Program-made: the position numbers and the translations under genes | Notes under the pieces: generated by a model | What the model was told of the DNA's origin: nothing | The model's input: the letters and a program-made list of their open reading frames with translations, nothing else | The model's database searches: none | In this document: positions 1 to 7,757 of the stretch, one piece after another | Numbering within the stretch: the first letter of the stretch is position 1 | How the letters are laid out: every line of letters starts with the position of its first letter | Assembly (NCBI RefSeq): GCF_000428765.1 | Contig: NZ_AUAO01000003.1 | Location: 492,006-556,005, forward strand | Origin: Brevundimonas aveniformis DSM 17977 | GTDB taxonomy: Bacteria > Pseudomonadota > Alphaproteobacteria > Caulobacterales > Caulobacteraceae | Direction: 5' to 3' | DNA length: 64,000 bases

Positions 1-834
1 GGCGGCCGAACCGGAGGTATCGGCGTGGCCCACGACATGGACGCGGGTGGCACCGCCGGCACGGGCGTGAGCAGCAGCTTGCTGAACAATCTGCGCAGCC
101 TGTGGGGTCAGGTCGAAGCGATCCCAGTCGAACAGCACCGTGAACTCACGCGGCTGCCACTGTTGCGGCGGCGGAGGCGGTGGCGGAGGCGGCGGCGGCG
201 GCGGGGGAGGCGGCGGCGGCGGCGGCGGCGGGGTCACCCAACGGCCACCGAAGCGGCGAACGTAGGAAACCGTATAGACGTTCGCGTCGCCGTTGGCCGG
301 GCCCGGATAGACGTCCGAGTAGAAGCCGTCGTCCTGATTGTCGAAGCGGGTGTAGTCGACGCGGATGCCGTTGGCACCACCGCCGAAGAACCACTGCGCC
401 CCGACACCGTAGTTGATCGAGTTCGACTCCGAATCGCCCAGGCCTTCAACAGCCAGGGTGGTCGTGCCGTAGCCGAGGCGGAACAACAGTTCGAAGCTGT
501 TCGAAGCCGGGGCAACCGCCACCAGATAACCTGCATACTGACGGTCCAGATCGACGTTGCCGATCGGGGTGTCTTCTTCGTCGATGCCGATGGAGCCTTC
601 CAGCTCGGCCCCGAAGTAGCGGTTGAAACGCAGACCCGCGCGGCCAGTGACCGCATTCAGCCCAACATCACCCGGACCGCCGATGGTCGGAGAATCGGCC
701 ATCACTTCAAAGCGCGACAGACCAATGTTGATGTAGGGGCTTACGCCCTCATACCAGACCCACTCTTGGGCCGAAGCGGCGGAACCCGCCGCCAGCAGGG
801 CGACGGCAGACGCCGATGCCAGAACGAACTTCAT
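1..834 (-). CDS. OmpA-family outer membrane protein (C-terminus cut by window edge)
   Basis: Outer membrane beta-barrel followed by the start of an OmpA peptidoglycan-binding domain. The reading frame stays open from the ATG at 834 to base 1, giving 278 codons, so the C-terminus lies outside the window. Residues 1-23 are a clear signal peptide ending ASAQ. Residues 24-200 read as a barrel with aromatic-rich strands ending in SYVRRF. Residues 202-223 are 22 consecutive prolines, and after them FTVLFDWDRFDLTP and VVGHADTSG are typical of OmpA C-terminal domains. The barrel is clearly related to the barrel-only protein at 3970-4500. The expected role is anchoring the outer membrane to peptidoglycan. 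The proline run is encoded by a GC-rich triplet repeat that could change length by slippage. Confidence 0.88.
   Translation of the reverse strand, partial: MKFVLASASAVALLAAGSAASAQEWVWYEGVSPYINIGLSRFEVMADSPTIGGPGDVGLNAVTGRAGLRFNRYFGAELEGSIGIDEEDTPIGNVDLDRQYAGYLVAVAPASNSFELLFRLGYGTTTLAVEGLGDSESNSINYGVGAQWFFGGGANGIRVDYTRFDNQDDGFYSDVYPGPANGDANVYTVSYVRRFGGRWVTPPPPPPPPPPPPPPPPPPPPPPQQWQPREFTVLFDWDRFDLTPQAAQIVQQAAAHARAGGATRVHVVGHADTSGSAA
166..231. repeat. GGN/CCN triplet tract encoding polyproline
   Basis: Twenty-two consecutive triplets, mostly cgg on the plus strand with a few agg, tgg and ggg, encode an unbroken proline run on the minus strand. It forms the periplasmic linker of the OmpA-like protein. 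It is low-complexity DNA that also creates long false reading frames in other frames. Confidence 0.9.
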
Positions 835-1078
835 CGAAGTCACCTCGAAAAAAAAGCTTAGGCGGCCCTCCCGCCATCATTGAACTGATAAGCGGGTGAG
901 GCCGTCATGCAAAGCATTGATAGCCATGACCTGGCCCAAAGAGCCGGGGGCGCGTCATTTCGGCAACGGTATGGCCAAACGGTGGCCGAGCTTCACTGTA
1001 GGCGTTTGCAAGGACGCTGGCGCTATCCCCAGCCGAGCGTGCTAAGGGGGCCGGTTGCCTCTGTCCAAGGACCCCTCG

Positions 1079-2242
1079 ATGCCCCAAACGCGCGAAGCCG
1101 TCATCGCCGCGACTGGTCTGTTTACGCCGGACCAATCCGTGTCCAACGCTGAACTCGTAACGGCCTTCAACGCCTATGTGGATCGATTTAACGCCGACAA
1201 CGCCGCCGGCATCGCCGCTGGCGAAATCGAAGCCCTGCAACCCTCCTCCGTCGAGTTTGTAGAGAAGGCGTCGGGCATCAAGTCGCGGTTCGTCCTAGAC
1301 AAGTCGGGCATTCTGGACCCGGCCCGCATGACCCCTCATCTGCCTGAACGGTCGAATGACGATATTTCGATCCTGGCCGAGATCGCTGTGCGCGCCGCCG
1401 AGGATGCCATCGCGCGCTGGGGCAAGCCGGCGTCTCAGATCGACGCCGTGCTGTGTGCGGCTTCCAATATGCAGCGCCCCTACCCGGCCATGGCCATCGA
1501 AGTTCAGCAGGCGCTGGGGATCGGTGGCTTCGCCTTTGACATGAATGTGGCCTGTTCGTCGGCAACCTTCGGGATTAAGACGGCCGCCGACTTCATCGCC
1601 TCCGGGTCGTGCCGCGCCGTCCTGATCGTCAATCCCGAGGTCTGTTCGGCCCATCTCAACTTCAAGGACCGGGACAGCCACTTCATTTTCGGCGACGTGG
1701 CCACGGCCGTTATCGTCGAGGTGGCGGATGAGGCCGACGGAGGCTGGGACATCCTGGGAACCCGCCTCAAGACCGAGTTCTCCAACAATATTCGCAACAA
1801 CTTCGGCTTTCTGAACCGCCCCGCTCGCCCGACCCAGGCACTCGATTCGGCGCAAGCCAATGGCGAAGCGGCTGATCCCCTGACCGACCGCCTCTTCGTC
1901 CAGCAGGGCCGCAAGGTGTTCAAGGACGTGGTGCCCATGGTGTCGGACATGATTGTCGACCACGCGGGTGAACTCGGCATCGACCCCACCGGCCTGAAGC
2001 GGATGTGGCTGCATCAGGCGAATATCAACATGAACCAGTTCATCGGCCGCAAGGTTCTGGGCCGCGAACCCGAACCGCACGAGAACGTCATCATCCTGGA
2101 TGAGTACGCCAACACCTCATCGGCCGGATCGATCATCGCCTTTCACCTCCACAATGATGGATTCGAATCGGGCGACACGGGGCTGATCTGCTCGTTCGGC
2201 GCGGGCTATTCGGCCGGCACGGTTTTCGTGAGGAAGCGGTGA
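1079..2242 (+). CDS. Beta-ketoacyl-ACP synthase III family protein
   Basis: Thiolase-fold condensing enzyme of the FabH/KAS III family, 387 residues, which is longer than the roughly 320 of housekeeping FabH. The catalytic triad is visible: Cys in NVACSSATFG, His in LHQANINMNQ and Asn in DEYANTSSAGS. The C-terminus has the usual FGAGYSAGTVF motif. I chose the ATG at 1079 because AAGGA lies seven bases upstream; an in-frame start at 1055 would add eight residues. The next gene starts inside its stop codon, so the two are translationally coupled. Longer relatives often use primers other than acetyl-CoA, so it may serve an accessory lipid pathway rather than fatty acid initiation. The substrate cannot be told from sequence. 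Confidence 0.85.
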   Translation: MPQTREAVIAATGLFTPDQSVSNAELVTAFNAYVDRFNADNAAGIAAGEIEALQPSSVEFVEKASGIKSRFVLDKSGILDPARMTPHLPERSNDDISILAEIAVRAAEDAIARWGKPASQIDAVLCAASNMQRPYPAMAIEVQQALGIGGFAFDMNVACSSATFGIKTAADFIASGSCRAVLIVNPEVCSAHLNFKDRDSHFIFGDVATAVIVEVADEADGGWDILGTRLKTEFSNNIRNNFGFLNRPARPTQALDSAQANGEAADPLTDRLFVQQGRKVFKDVVPMVSDMIVDHAGELGIDPTGLKRMWLHQANINMNQFIGRKVLGREPEPHENVIILDEYANTSSAGSIIAFHLHNDGFESGDTGLICSFGAGYSAGTVFVRKR

Positions 2243-2682
2243 CCACCTTGGATCGGACAGACATCGGCAGCGTCATCGACGCCCTCTACGCCTGCATCTC
2301 CGGCCCTGCCGGCCCGCGCGACTGGGCGACCCAGCGACTGATCTTCCATCCCGACAGCCGCCAGGCCCGCACGGGCCTGGATGCCGGAGGCCAGCCCTGG
2401 ATGAAGATCATGGGGCGTGAAGCCTACGTCGAGGACGTGACACCCTTCTTTGCGACCAACGCCTTCTATGAGGTCGAGACGGCCCGCCGGATCGATGTCT
2501 TCGGCAACATGGCCCACGTCTGGTCCGTCTATGAGGCCAAGACCCATCCCGACGATGAAGCGCCCGAACGTCGTGGCATCAACTCGATCCAGCTCTATCG
2601 CGACGCAGACGGGCACTGGTCGGTGTTGCACATGATCTGGGACAATGAGCGCCCCGGACTGACCGTCCCGGACGGCCTCTAG
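2239..2682 (+). CDS. NTF2-like (SnoaL/DUF4440-type) protein
   Basis: A 147-residue protein with the size and pattern of an NTF2-like cone fold: an N-terminal helix region, then alternating strands rich in W, Y and V, including AHVWSVYEAK and INSIQLYRDADGHWSVLHMIWD. It starts at a GTG that overlaps the TGA of the KAS III-like gene (sequence GTGA), which implies translational coupling and a shared job. Members of this fold are enzymes such as cyclases, isomerases and dehydratases, or small-molecule binders. No catalytic residues can be assigned with confidence. The stop overlaps the stop of the convergent M48 protease gene by two bases. Confidence 0.75.
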   Translation: MTTLDRTDIGSVIDALYACISGPAGPRDWATQRLIFHPDSRQARTGLDAGGQPWMKIMGREAYVEDVTPFFATNAFYEVETARRIDVFGNMAHVWSVYEAKTHPDDEAPERRGINSIQLYRDADGHWSVLHMIWDNERPGLTVPDGL

Positions 2683-3857
2683 CCTTCAGGTGGGTGATCC
2701 GCCTTCCACTGCATGGCCATGCGAATACGGTTTTCGACACTGGGGTGGTCATAGAAGAGAAACTCCTCCAGCCACGACGGCGACGGAGCGCGGTATTCGG
2801 CTGTCTTGATCAGGGCCGCCGACAGCCCATCCGGCTCGTTGGCATATTCGAGCGAAAACCGGTCAGCGTCCGTCTCCATCGTTCGAACCATCGTATTGAT
2901 GACCGGCGTGGCCAGCACGAAGATGAAGGCAATCACCACACTCAGCACGGGCAATCCGGCAGGATCGCTGATCTCGCCAACCCTGTTGGCTCCCTGCCAG
3001 CGCCGGGCCACAGGATAAAGCCGGTCCGCCAGCCAGAACACCGCCATCGCCAGAAAGCCGAAGATGCCGGTCATCCAAAGGGCGTGCCGGTGCACATAGT
3101 GGCCCATTTCGTGGCCGACGACGCCGCGAACCTCGGCCAGGTCAGCCCCCTGCTGGAACATGACGTCACTCATGGCGACACGGGCGGTTCCGAACAGGCC
3201 TGAGACATTGGCCGTATAACGGTCGGACTGGCGGCTGCCGTCATAGATATAGATCCGGTCGGACGGCGTGCCGGTGCGTTCCGCCAGCCTGACAACCGCG
3301 TCCCGCACAGGGCCATCCGGTGCCCGCGTGTAGGTATTGAACAGCGGTTCTATGAAAACGGGCCCGGCCAGCAGCATCACGGCCATGAAGGTTGCGGTCA
3401 GGCCACCGGCCCACGCCCACCAGATCCGGCCTGCGCGCCGCATGAGGAAATAGACGCCCACCAGCAGGACGGCCAGGCCGACCGCCCCGATCGCCGCCGA
3501 CATGGCTCCCTCGGCCAGCCACGCGCCGACCGGTTGACGGGTCAGACCGTACTCGGTTTCGCGACGCCATCCTGACCACCAGGACCAGGGCAACGCCAGC
3601 ACCCAATTCAGCCCTGAAAAGACCAGGGCGACGATCAGCACAGTCAGATTGGGGCGCGACCTTCCGCGCCCCAGCCGATCCCGTATTCCGCTCAGGACGC
3701 CGGATCTGAGGATCAACCAGGCCACGACGGCCGTGACCACCAGGTTGCCGAGGATCAGCCAGTGCGACCCTTGTGTATAGCTAACGGCCCGCTCGACCTC
3801 CTCTGGCGACATCGTCGCCAGCCAGCGCGCGGTTTCGGCCTCAACGTCCAGGCTCAT
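2679..3857 (-). CDS. M48 family membrane metallopeptidase (Ste24/CAAX-protease-like)
   Basis: Integral membrane zinc protease of 392 residues. Several hydrophobic segments fall at about residues 32-52, 70-90, 112-138 and 148-170, with more after the active site. The zinc motif HEMGH is at residues 249-253 and the third ligand region ETDADRFSLEYA follows after two further membrane spans, as in Ste24-type proteases. DHPSVENRI near the end is typical of the family. The ATG at 3857 is preceded by GGAGGGGG; an upstream in-frame ATG at 3926 has no comparable site. It probably takes part in membrane protein quality control. Bacterial substrates of this group are mostly unknown. Confidence 0.88.
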   Translation of the reverse strand: MSLDVEAETARWLATMSPEEVERAVSYTQGSHWLILGNLVVTAVVAWLILRSGVLSGIRDRLGRGRSRPNLTVLIVALVFSGLNWVLALPWSWWSGWRRETEYGLTRQPVGAWLAEGAMSAAIGAVGLAVLLVGVYFLMRRAGRIWWAWAGGLTATFMAVMLLAGPVFIEPLFNTYTRAPDGPVRDAVVRLAERTGTPSDRIYIYDGSRQSDRYTANVSGLFGTARVAMSDVMFQQGADLAEVRGVVGHEMGHYVHRHALWMTGIFGFLAMAVFWLADRLYPVARRWQGANRVGEISDPAGLPVLSVVIAFIFVLATPVINTMVRTMETDADRFSLEYANEPDGLSAALIKTAEYRAPSPSWLEEFLFYDHPSVENRIRMAMQWKADHPPEG

Positions 3858-3918
3858 AGCCCCCTCCCCGATTATCGAAACCAGTAGAGGCCGGACCAGG
3901 CGGCCGCACAAATGAAAA

Positions 3919-3944
3919 GGGCGCAATGGTTGCCCATCGCGCCC
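3919..3944 (-). terminator. Rho-independent terminator of the small porin gene
   Basis: Inverted repeat GGGCGCAATGG / CCATCGCGCCC with one mismatch and a four-base loop. On the minus strand it is followed by TTTTCATTTG. It lies 26 bases downstream of the stop codon of the porin at 3970-4500. Confidence 0.8.
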
Positions 3945-3969
3945 CTGATTTCACGACAGGAAACCTGTC

Positions 3970-4500
3970 CTAGAAACGACGAACGTAGCCGATCGTCCAG
4001 ATATCCGCCTCGCCGGCGTCATCCTGGAAATCGCGACGGGTATAGTCCGCCCGAACGCCGTTCACGCCGTCAAAGAAATAGTTGGCACCGACGCCGTAGT
4101 TCCAGCTGTCGCTATTGTTGGTGACCGTCGAACCAAGGCCCGAGGCCTCAATCTCGGTCGTGCCGTAACCCAGGCGACCGAAGACTTCGAAATTCTGAGC
4201 CACCGGATAGGAGGCGACGCCATAGACGGCCGCGTCGTGGTTCAGTTGCACGTCGACGTTCGGCACCATCTGCTCGTCACCGAGGCCAACCGTCAGTTCG
4301 CCTTCAACCCCAAGGTACGGATTGAAGCGCGCGCCGACCCGACCCGTCAGGCCATCAAGATCAACATCCGTGTCGTCGCTCGACAGGTTCGAATAGCCCA
4401 CCGAACCGTACCAGGTCGGGTTGGACAGGGTCTGAGCCGCTGCCGGAGCAGCAACAGAGGCCGCAATAGCGGCGACGGCGGTAAAAGCGAGAGTACGCAT
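3970..4500 (-). CDS. Outer membrane beta-barrel (porin-family) protein
   Basis: Exported 176-residue protein. The signal peptide begins MRTLAFTAVAA and ends APAAAQ. The mature part is an eight-strand-type barrel: WYGSVGYSNLS at the start, FEVFGRLGYGTTEIEA in the middle and WTIGYVRRF at the end, with the C-terminal aromatic residue needed for barrel insertion. It closely resembles the barrel of the OmpA-like protein at the left edge (shared GVGANYFFDGVNGVRADYTR-type segment) but has neither proline linker nor OmpA domain. The start at 4500 is set by the signal peptide; longer in-frame versions would bury it. Its own terminator follows, so it is probably monocistronic. Confidence 0.88.
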   Translation of the reverse strand: MRTLAFTAVAAIAASVAAPAAAQTLSNPTWYGSVGYSNLSSDDTDVDLDGLTGRVGARFNPYLGVEGELTVGLGDEQMVPNVDVQLNHDAAVYGVASYPVAQNFEVFGRLGYGTTEIEASGLGSTVTNNSDSWNYGVGANYFFDGVNGVRADYTRRDFQDDAGEADIWTIGYVRRF

Positions 4501-4733
4501 GACAAACTCTTCCTTGCTGGTTTCAGTGACGTTCTTCGCGCCACCGGCCCACCCAGCCAGACTGCGCAGATAGGAACCGACAACGGTCCTTCCAAGACCC
4601 CTCCGGGGCGAAATCAGGACCATAAGTCTCTGTTTTGACATGATACATTGTTCGTCGAACATCATGTGGTTGGTGCTTGGCCATTGTCCGGCCAGCACCT
4701 AGACTGGTGGCTGAAACCGACGGGAGATCCCGG

Positions 4734-5309
4734 ATGAACCGAACGCTGGCCTTGACGGCAGCCCTCGCCTTGGCGGCTTGCCAACCCCAGGCGCAGGACC
4801 GCGCTGCTGAACGTGACGCTGCCGAAGCCCCCACTCCGGCCGCGGAGACTCCGGCACCCCAGGATTCTTCGTCGACGATTGTCGCTCTGGATTCGGAGGG
4901 CCTGAGACTGGTCGATGAAACGACAGGCTCGACGCGCCTGATTCCCTTCGGTGCCCCGCAGGCGGAAACCACAACGGCGATCACGGCCCTCGTCGGAAAC
5001 GCCACTGAGACTGGCCAGATGGAGGAATGCGGCCCAGGGCCACTGAGTTTCGCGAACTTCCCTCAGGGCCTTCGTCTGTGGTTCTCGCAAGGTGCCTTCT
5101 CGGGCTGGGAAAGCACCGAGGCGCTCACCACCATGTCTGGCATTTCTGCCGAGGCCACGCGCGCCGAGCTTGAGGCTGCCGGCGTGTCAGATTTCACGCG
5201 AGACACGCTGGAAGATGAGTTTGATCTCGGGGGAATCTACGGCGTCATGGAGCCGGGCGGACAAGAGGTCGCGCTGCTCCACACCGGCGACAACTGTTTT
5301 ATGCGCTAG
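4734..5309 (+). CDS. Putative lipoprotein of unknown function
   Basis: A 191-residue protein beginning MNRTLALTAALALAACQP. LAAC is a good lipobox, with Cys16 as the lipidated residue. A low-complexity Ala/Pro/Glu linker (about residues 20-45) follows, then a compact domain with two or more cysteines (MEECGPG and DNCFMR) that could form a disulfide. No family is recognised. The ATG at 4734 follows GGGAGATCCCGG. It is divergent from the small porin, and a strong palindromic hairpin lies between it and the convergent glycosyltransferase. Confidence 0.7.
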   Translation: MNRTLALTAALALAACQPQAQDRAAERDAAEAPTPAAETPAPQDSSSTIVALDSEGLRLVDETTGSTRLIPFGAPQAETTTAITALVGNATETGQMEECGPGPLSFANFPQGLRLWFSQGAFSGWESTEALTTMSGISAEATRAELEAAGVSDFTRDTLEDEFDLGGIYGVMEPGGQEVALLHTGDNCFMR

Positions 5310-5371
5310 AGCCTGATTCAGCTTTTTGTCGGCACCGCAGGGCGGTTCCAACAAAAACCATCGCGCTCTAG
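5306..5371. terminator. Nested palindrome / bidirectional terminator between convergent genes
   Basis: The outer arms are CTAGAGC (5306-5312) and GCTCTAG (5365-5371). The inner stem is 5323-5338 against 5342-5357: 16 bases with two mismatches and an AGG loop, flanked by TTTTT on one side and AAAAA on the other. It can therefore terminate transcription from both directions. It overlaps the last bases of the lipoprotein gene and stops just before the glycosyltransferase stop codon. The nested structure also resembles a dispersed intergenic palindromic unit. Confidence 0.7.
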
Positions 5372-5377
5372 TGCGCC

Positions 5378-6934
5378 TCAGCGCGCGGCAGGAATTTCAA
5401 GGTCGAGCGCCCGCGCTGAGGGTTCAGCCTGGCCGATGAAGACGTGCTGGGGATCAGGGTGCTCTGGGGTTAACTGCCAGGCGTCAACCTCGATCAGGCT
5501 AGGATAGGTTTCGACGGGTCGACTTGCGGCCCGACGGCCCCAGGTCTTCGGCAGGCCCAGGAGTTCATTGATATAGCCCCAGACACAGACCGGGTGCATG
5601 AGCAGGCTATAGGCCAGGGCATAGAAGAAGAACCCGCCGGCATTTCGTCGAACTCGGAATTCCTGGGCCGCAAACATCCGTCTCTGAATGGCAAAGATGA
5701 TGAGATTCCAGGCCACCGCCAGCGGCAACACCAACAGCGTCATGGGGCCGGCGATCTGGAAATTGCCGAGCAGCGCCAGGACAAGTCCGGGGATGAAGAT
5801 CAGCGTGTAGGCCAGATCAATCGGCAGGAAGAGCAGGTTCCACCAGATAAACAGGGTGGTCATGCGGTGATGAATGAGCAGCGAACCATGCGCCTGAAAC
5901 GCTTCAATCAGGCCCCGCGACCACCGCTTCCTCTGGCTGGCAAAATGTCCGAGCCGTTCGGGAACATTGGTAAAAACCAGAGCATCTTCGGCGTAGCCGA
6001 TCCGGGCTCCCTGTTTAAGCAAGCCCCAGGACACGACGATGTCCTCACCAACACAGTCGGGCCAGCCTCCGACGCGCTCCAGAGCTTCGCGCCGGTACAG
6101 TGAGAAGGCACCCTGCGCGACGAGGGTGCCGTGATACATGCTCTGCATACGCTTCACCGCGGCGATGCCGTGAAAATAGTCCCACTCCTGAGCCCGCGTG
6201 AGCCAGGTATTGCGTGAGTTTTTGGCCAGAACAGACCCGGCGACGGCTTCGGTGCCTCTTGGGTCTGACAAAAATCGTTCAACCAGTCGCTGCAGGGCCT
6301 GGGGTGCCAGCCAGCAATCGCCGTCCACAGTGACGATCAGCTGATGTCGAGCCTGGGCCAGACCGCGATTCAGGACGGCGGCCTTGCCGGCGTTCTCAAT
6401 CCCGACCAGCAATCGGGCCGAATGGCCCCGCGCCCATCCCAACTCCCGAATGGCCTGCGTTGTGACCTCGGACGTTTGGTCTGTCGAGCCATCATTGATG
6501 ACGAGAATCTCGATCTCGCCGGGATAGGTCTGGAGCGAGATCGAGCGCAGGGTATCGGCAATGCTGGAGGCTTCGTTGTACGCCGCGACCAGAATCGTCA
6601 CCGGCGGATAGCTCGCCGGCGTGCGTCGCGGCGGCCTCCTGTCGGTCAGCAGGGTTCCCAACATGAAGGCGTTCATGAAGCCGGGAATATAGGCAATGAA
6701 GGTCGTTGCAATAATCGCGAAAGCCCAGCCGGCCCAGGCGGCCAGATCGTGCAGCCACCTGCCTGAGGCCCATATACTGAAGCCCAGCCACGCCACGGCG
6801 AGCGACAGGGCAAAGGCATATTTCACCGGCACGGGCACATAGAAGAACCGACGACGCGGTCGAGTCTGCGCGTGCGCGCCGACGCCTATGGCCGGGTCTG
6901 CCCCCGGGAAATGCGAGAAGCTACCGTCCCCCAC
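5378..6934 (-). CDS. Family 2 membrane glycosyltransferase
   Basis: Processive-type GT2 enzyme, 518 residues. Two membrane segments fall at about residues 38-58 and 66-96, the GT-A catalytic domain at about 108-340, and three or four further membrane segments follow. Visible motifs: VAAYNEASSI, NDGSTD, the metal-binding VDGDCW, the GEDIVVSW acceptor motif and QRKRW (QxxRW). This is the layout of cellulose synthase, poly-GlcNAc synthase and related exopolysaccharide synthases that polymerise and export a chain. No other polysaccharide genes lie beside it, so the sugar is unknown. A TTAACCAT motif, like a CtrA half-site, lies about 90 bases upstream and could tie it to the cell cycle; that link is only suggestive. 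Confidence 0.88.
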   Translation of the reverse strand: MGDGSFSHFPGADPAIGVGAHAQTRPRRRFFYVPVPVKYAFALSLAVAWLGFSIWASGRWLHDLAAWAGWAFAIIATTFIAYIPGFMNAFMLGTLLTDRRPPRRTPASYPPVTILVAAYNEASSIADTLRSISLQTYPGEIEILVINDGSTDQTSEVTTQAIRELGWARGHSARLLVGIENAGKAAVLNRGLAQARHQLIVTVDGDCWLAPQALQRLVERFLSDPRGTEAVAGSVLAKNSRNTWLTRAQEWDYFHGIAAVKRMQSMYHGTLVAQGAFSLYRREALERVGGWPDCVGEDIVVSWGLLKQGARIGYAEDALVFTNVPERLGHFASQRKRWSRGLIEAFQAHGSLLIHHRMTTLFIWWNLLFLPIDLAYTLIFIPGLVLALLGNFQIAGPMTLLVLPLAVAWNLIIFAIQRRMFAAQEFRVRRNAGGFFFYALAYSLLMHPVCVWGYINELLGLPKTWGRRAASRPVETYPSLIEVDAWQLTPEHPDPQHVFIGQAEPSARALDLEIPAAR

Positions 6935-7012
6935 TTTAGACGGTCCGGGCTCTCAGAATGTCTATACTACGCAACGTGAACACCTGGTACTCGGACCCGA
7001 AATACGTCCCCC

Positions 7013-7080
7013 GGACAATAGCTTAACCATTGTCCAGGGGCCCCGACAAAACAAGTCGCCATCAAGGCGAAGTTTTGTCG
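7013..7080. promoter_or_regulatory. Two adjacent dyad symmetries upstream of the glycosyltransferase
   Basis: The first dyad is GGACAAT (7013-7019) with ATTGTCC (7029-7035), and TTAACCAT (7023-7030) sits inside it. The second is CGACAAAAC (7044-7052) with GTTTTGTCG (7072-7080), enclosing an inner TCGCC/GGCGA stem. They lie between the lipoprotein stop at 7137 and the glycosyltransferase start at 6934, both on the minus strand. Neither is followed by a good T-run, so they may be regulatory rather than terminators. Confidence 0.4.
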
Positions 7081-7136
7081 TCGGTTACCGCCAGATCAGT
7101 CTGACAAGTCAGCGTGCCGCGACGACCGCAAGCGAC

Positions 7137-7679
7137 CTATGATCCGCAATGTTCGAAGAAGGCGTTCACCAGAGGGAGAGCTCCGGGAGCGGCACTCACA
7201 TCACGGGCCTCGCCGCCCGCTGTCATAAGCAGTTGCCCGGTGGTTCGGAATGCAACCAGGACCGGCTCGGACGTCGATGCCGCGCTTTCGAGCTGCGGTT
7301 CCATACCCTCCGGAATTTCAACCCCCGAGAACGTCCCCTCGGCGGTCCCGGAGCTAAAAATGAAGTCGGGCGTATCGCCCTCCCAGGTCGTCCGCCACAG
7401 GCGGACCGAGCGCGCGCCTTCCGCACAGGACATCAGCAGCCGGACATCATCGGTTTCGGGCACCGCAAAGGCCAGAAATTGCTCAGCACCGTCTTCGCTC
7501 AGCATCCAGCGCGGCTCTCCTTCAGGATAGGTCGTTGCGTCGGTCGGGATTGTCCCGGCCACCTCTGAAGCCTGGGGCCCGTTATCTGTGGCCGGCGCTT
7601 CCCCGGCTGCGGTTTGACCCGCCGGCTGACAGCCGATGACAAACGAAGCCGCCGCAATGACAGATAGTAGGGTTCGCAT
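7137..7679 (-). CDS. Putative lipoprotein of unknown function
   Basis: A 180-residue protein starting MRTLLSVIAAASFVIGCQPAG, with lipobox VIGC. The ATG at 7679 is preceded by a perfect AAGGAGG at good spacing, which settles the start against an upstream in-frame ATG. After an Ala/Thr-rich linker come WMLSEDGAEQFLAFAVPETDDVRLLMSCAEGARSV and a strand-rich C-terminal half ending FFEHCGS. The two late cysteines could pair. The pattern suggests a small periplasmic beta-domain seen in several alphaproteobacterial lipoproteins of unknown role. It is the nearest upstream gene to the glycosyltransferase on the same strand. Confidence 0.72.
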   Translation of the reverse strand: MRTLLSVIAAASFVIGCQPAGQTAAGEAPATDNGPQASEVAGTIPTDATTYPEGEPRWMLSEDGAEQFLAFAVPETDDVRLLMSCAEGARSVRLWRTTWEGDTPDFIFSSGTAEGTFSGVEIPEGMEPQLESAASTSEPVLVAFRTTGQLLMTAGGEARDVSAAPGALPLVNAFFEHCGS

Positions 7680-7757
7680 GACCGACCTCCTTGGATACCC
7701 GATCAGGGTGAACCCCGTTCTTCCAATCTGCAACCCGGAGATCGGCGGCCGATCTTG

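Noticed and set aside
25..861. Long Arg-rich plus-strand frame opposite the OmpA-like gene
   Set aside because: It arises from the GGN tract and has no recognisable protein features; the minus-strand frame has signal peptide, barrel and OmpA domain.
4649..4661. Inverted repeat TGTTCG-T-CGAACA between the small porin and the lipoprotein gene
   Set aside because: It recalls a LexA-like site, but alphaproteobacterial LexA uses direct GTTC repeats and no damage gene is near; short enough to be chance.
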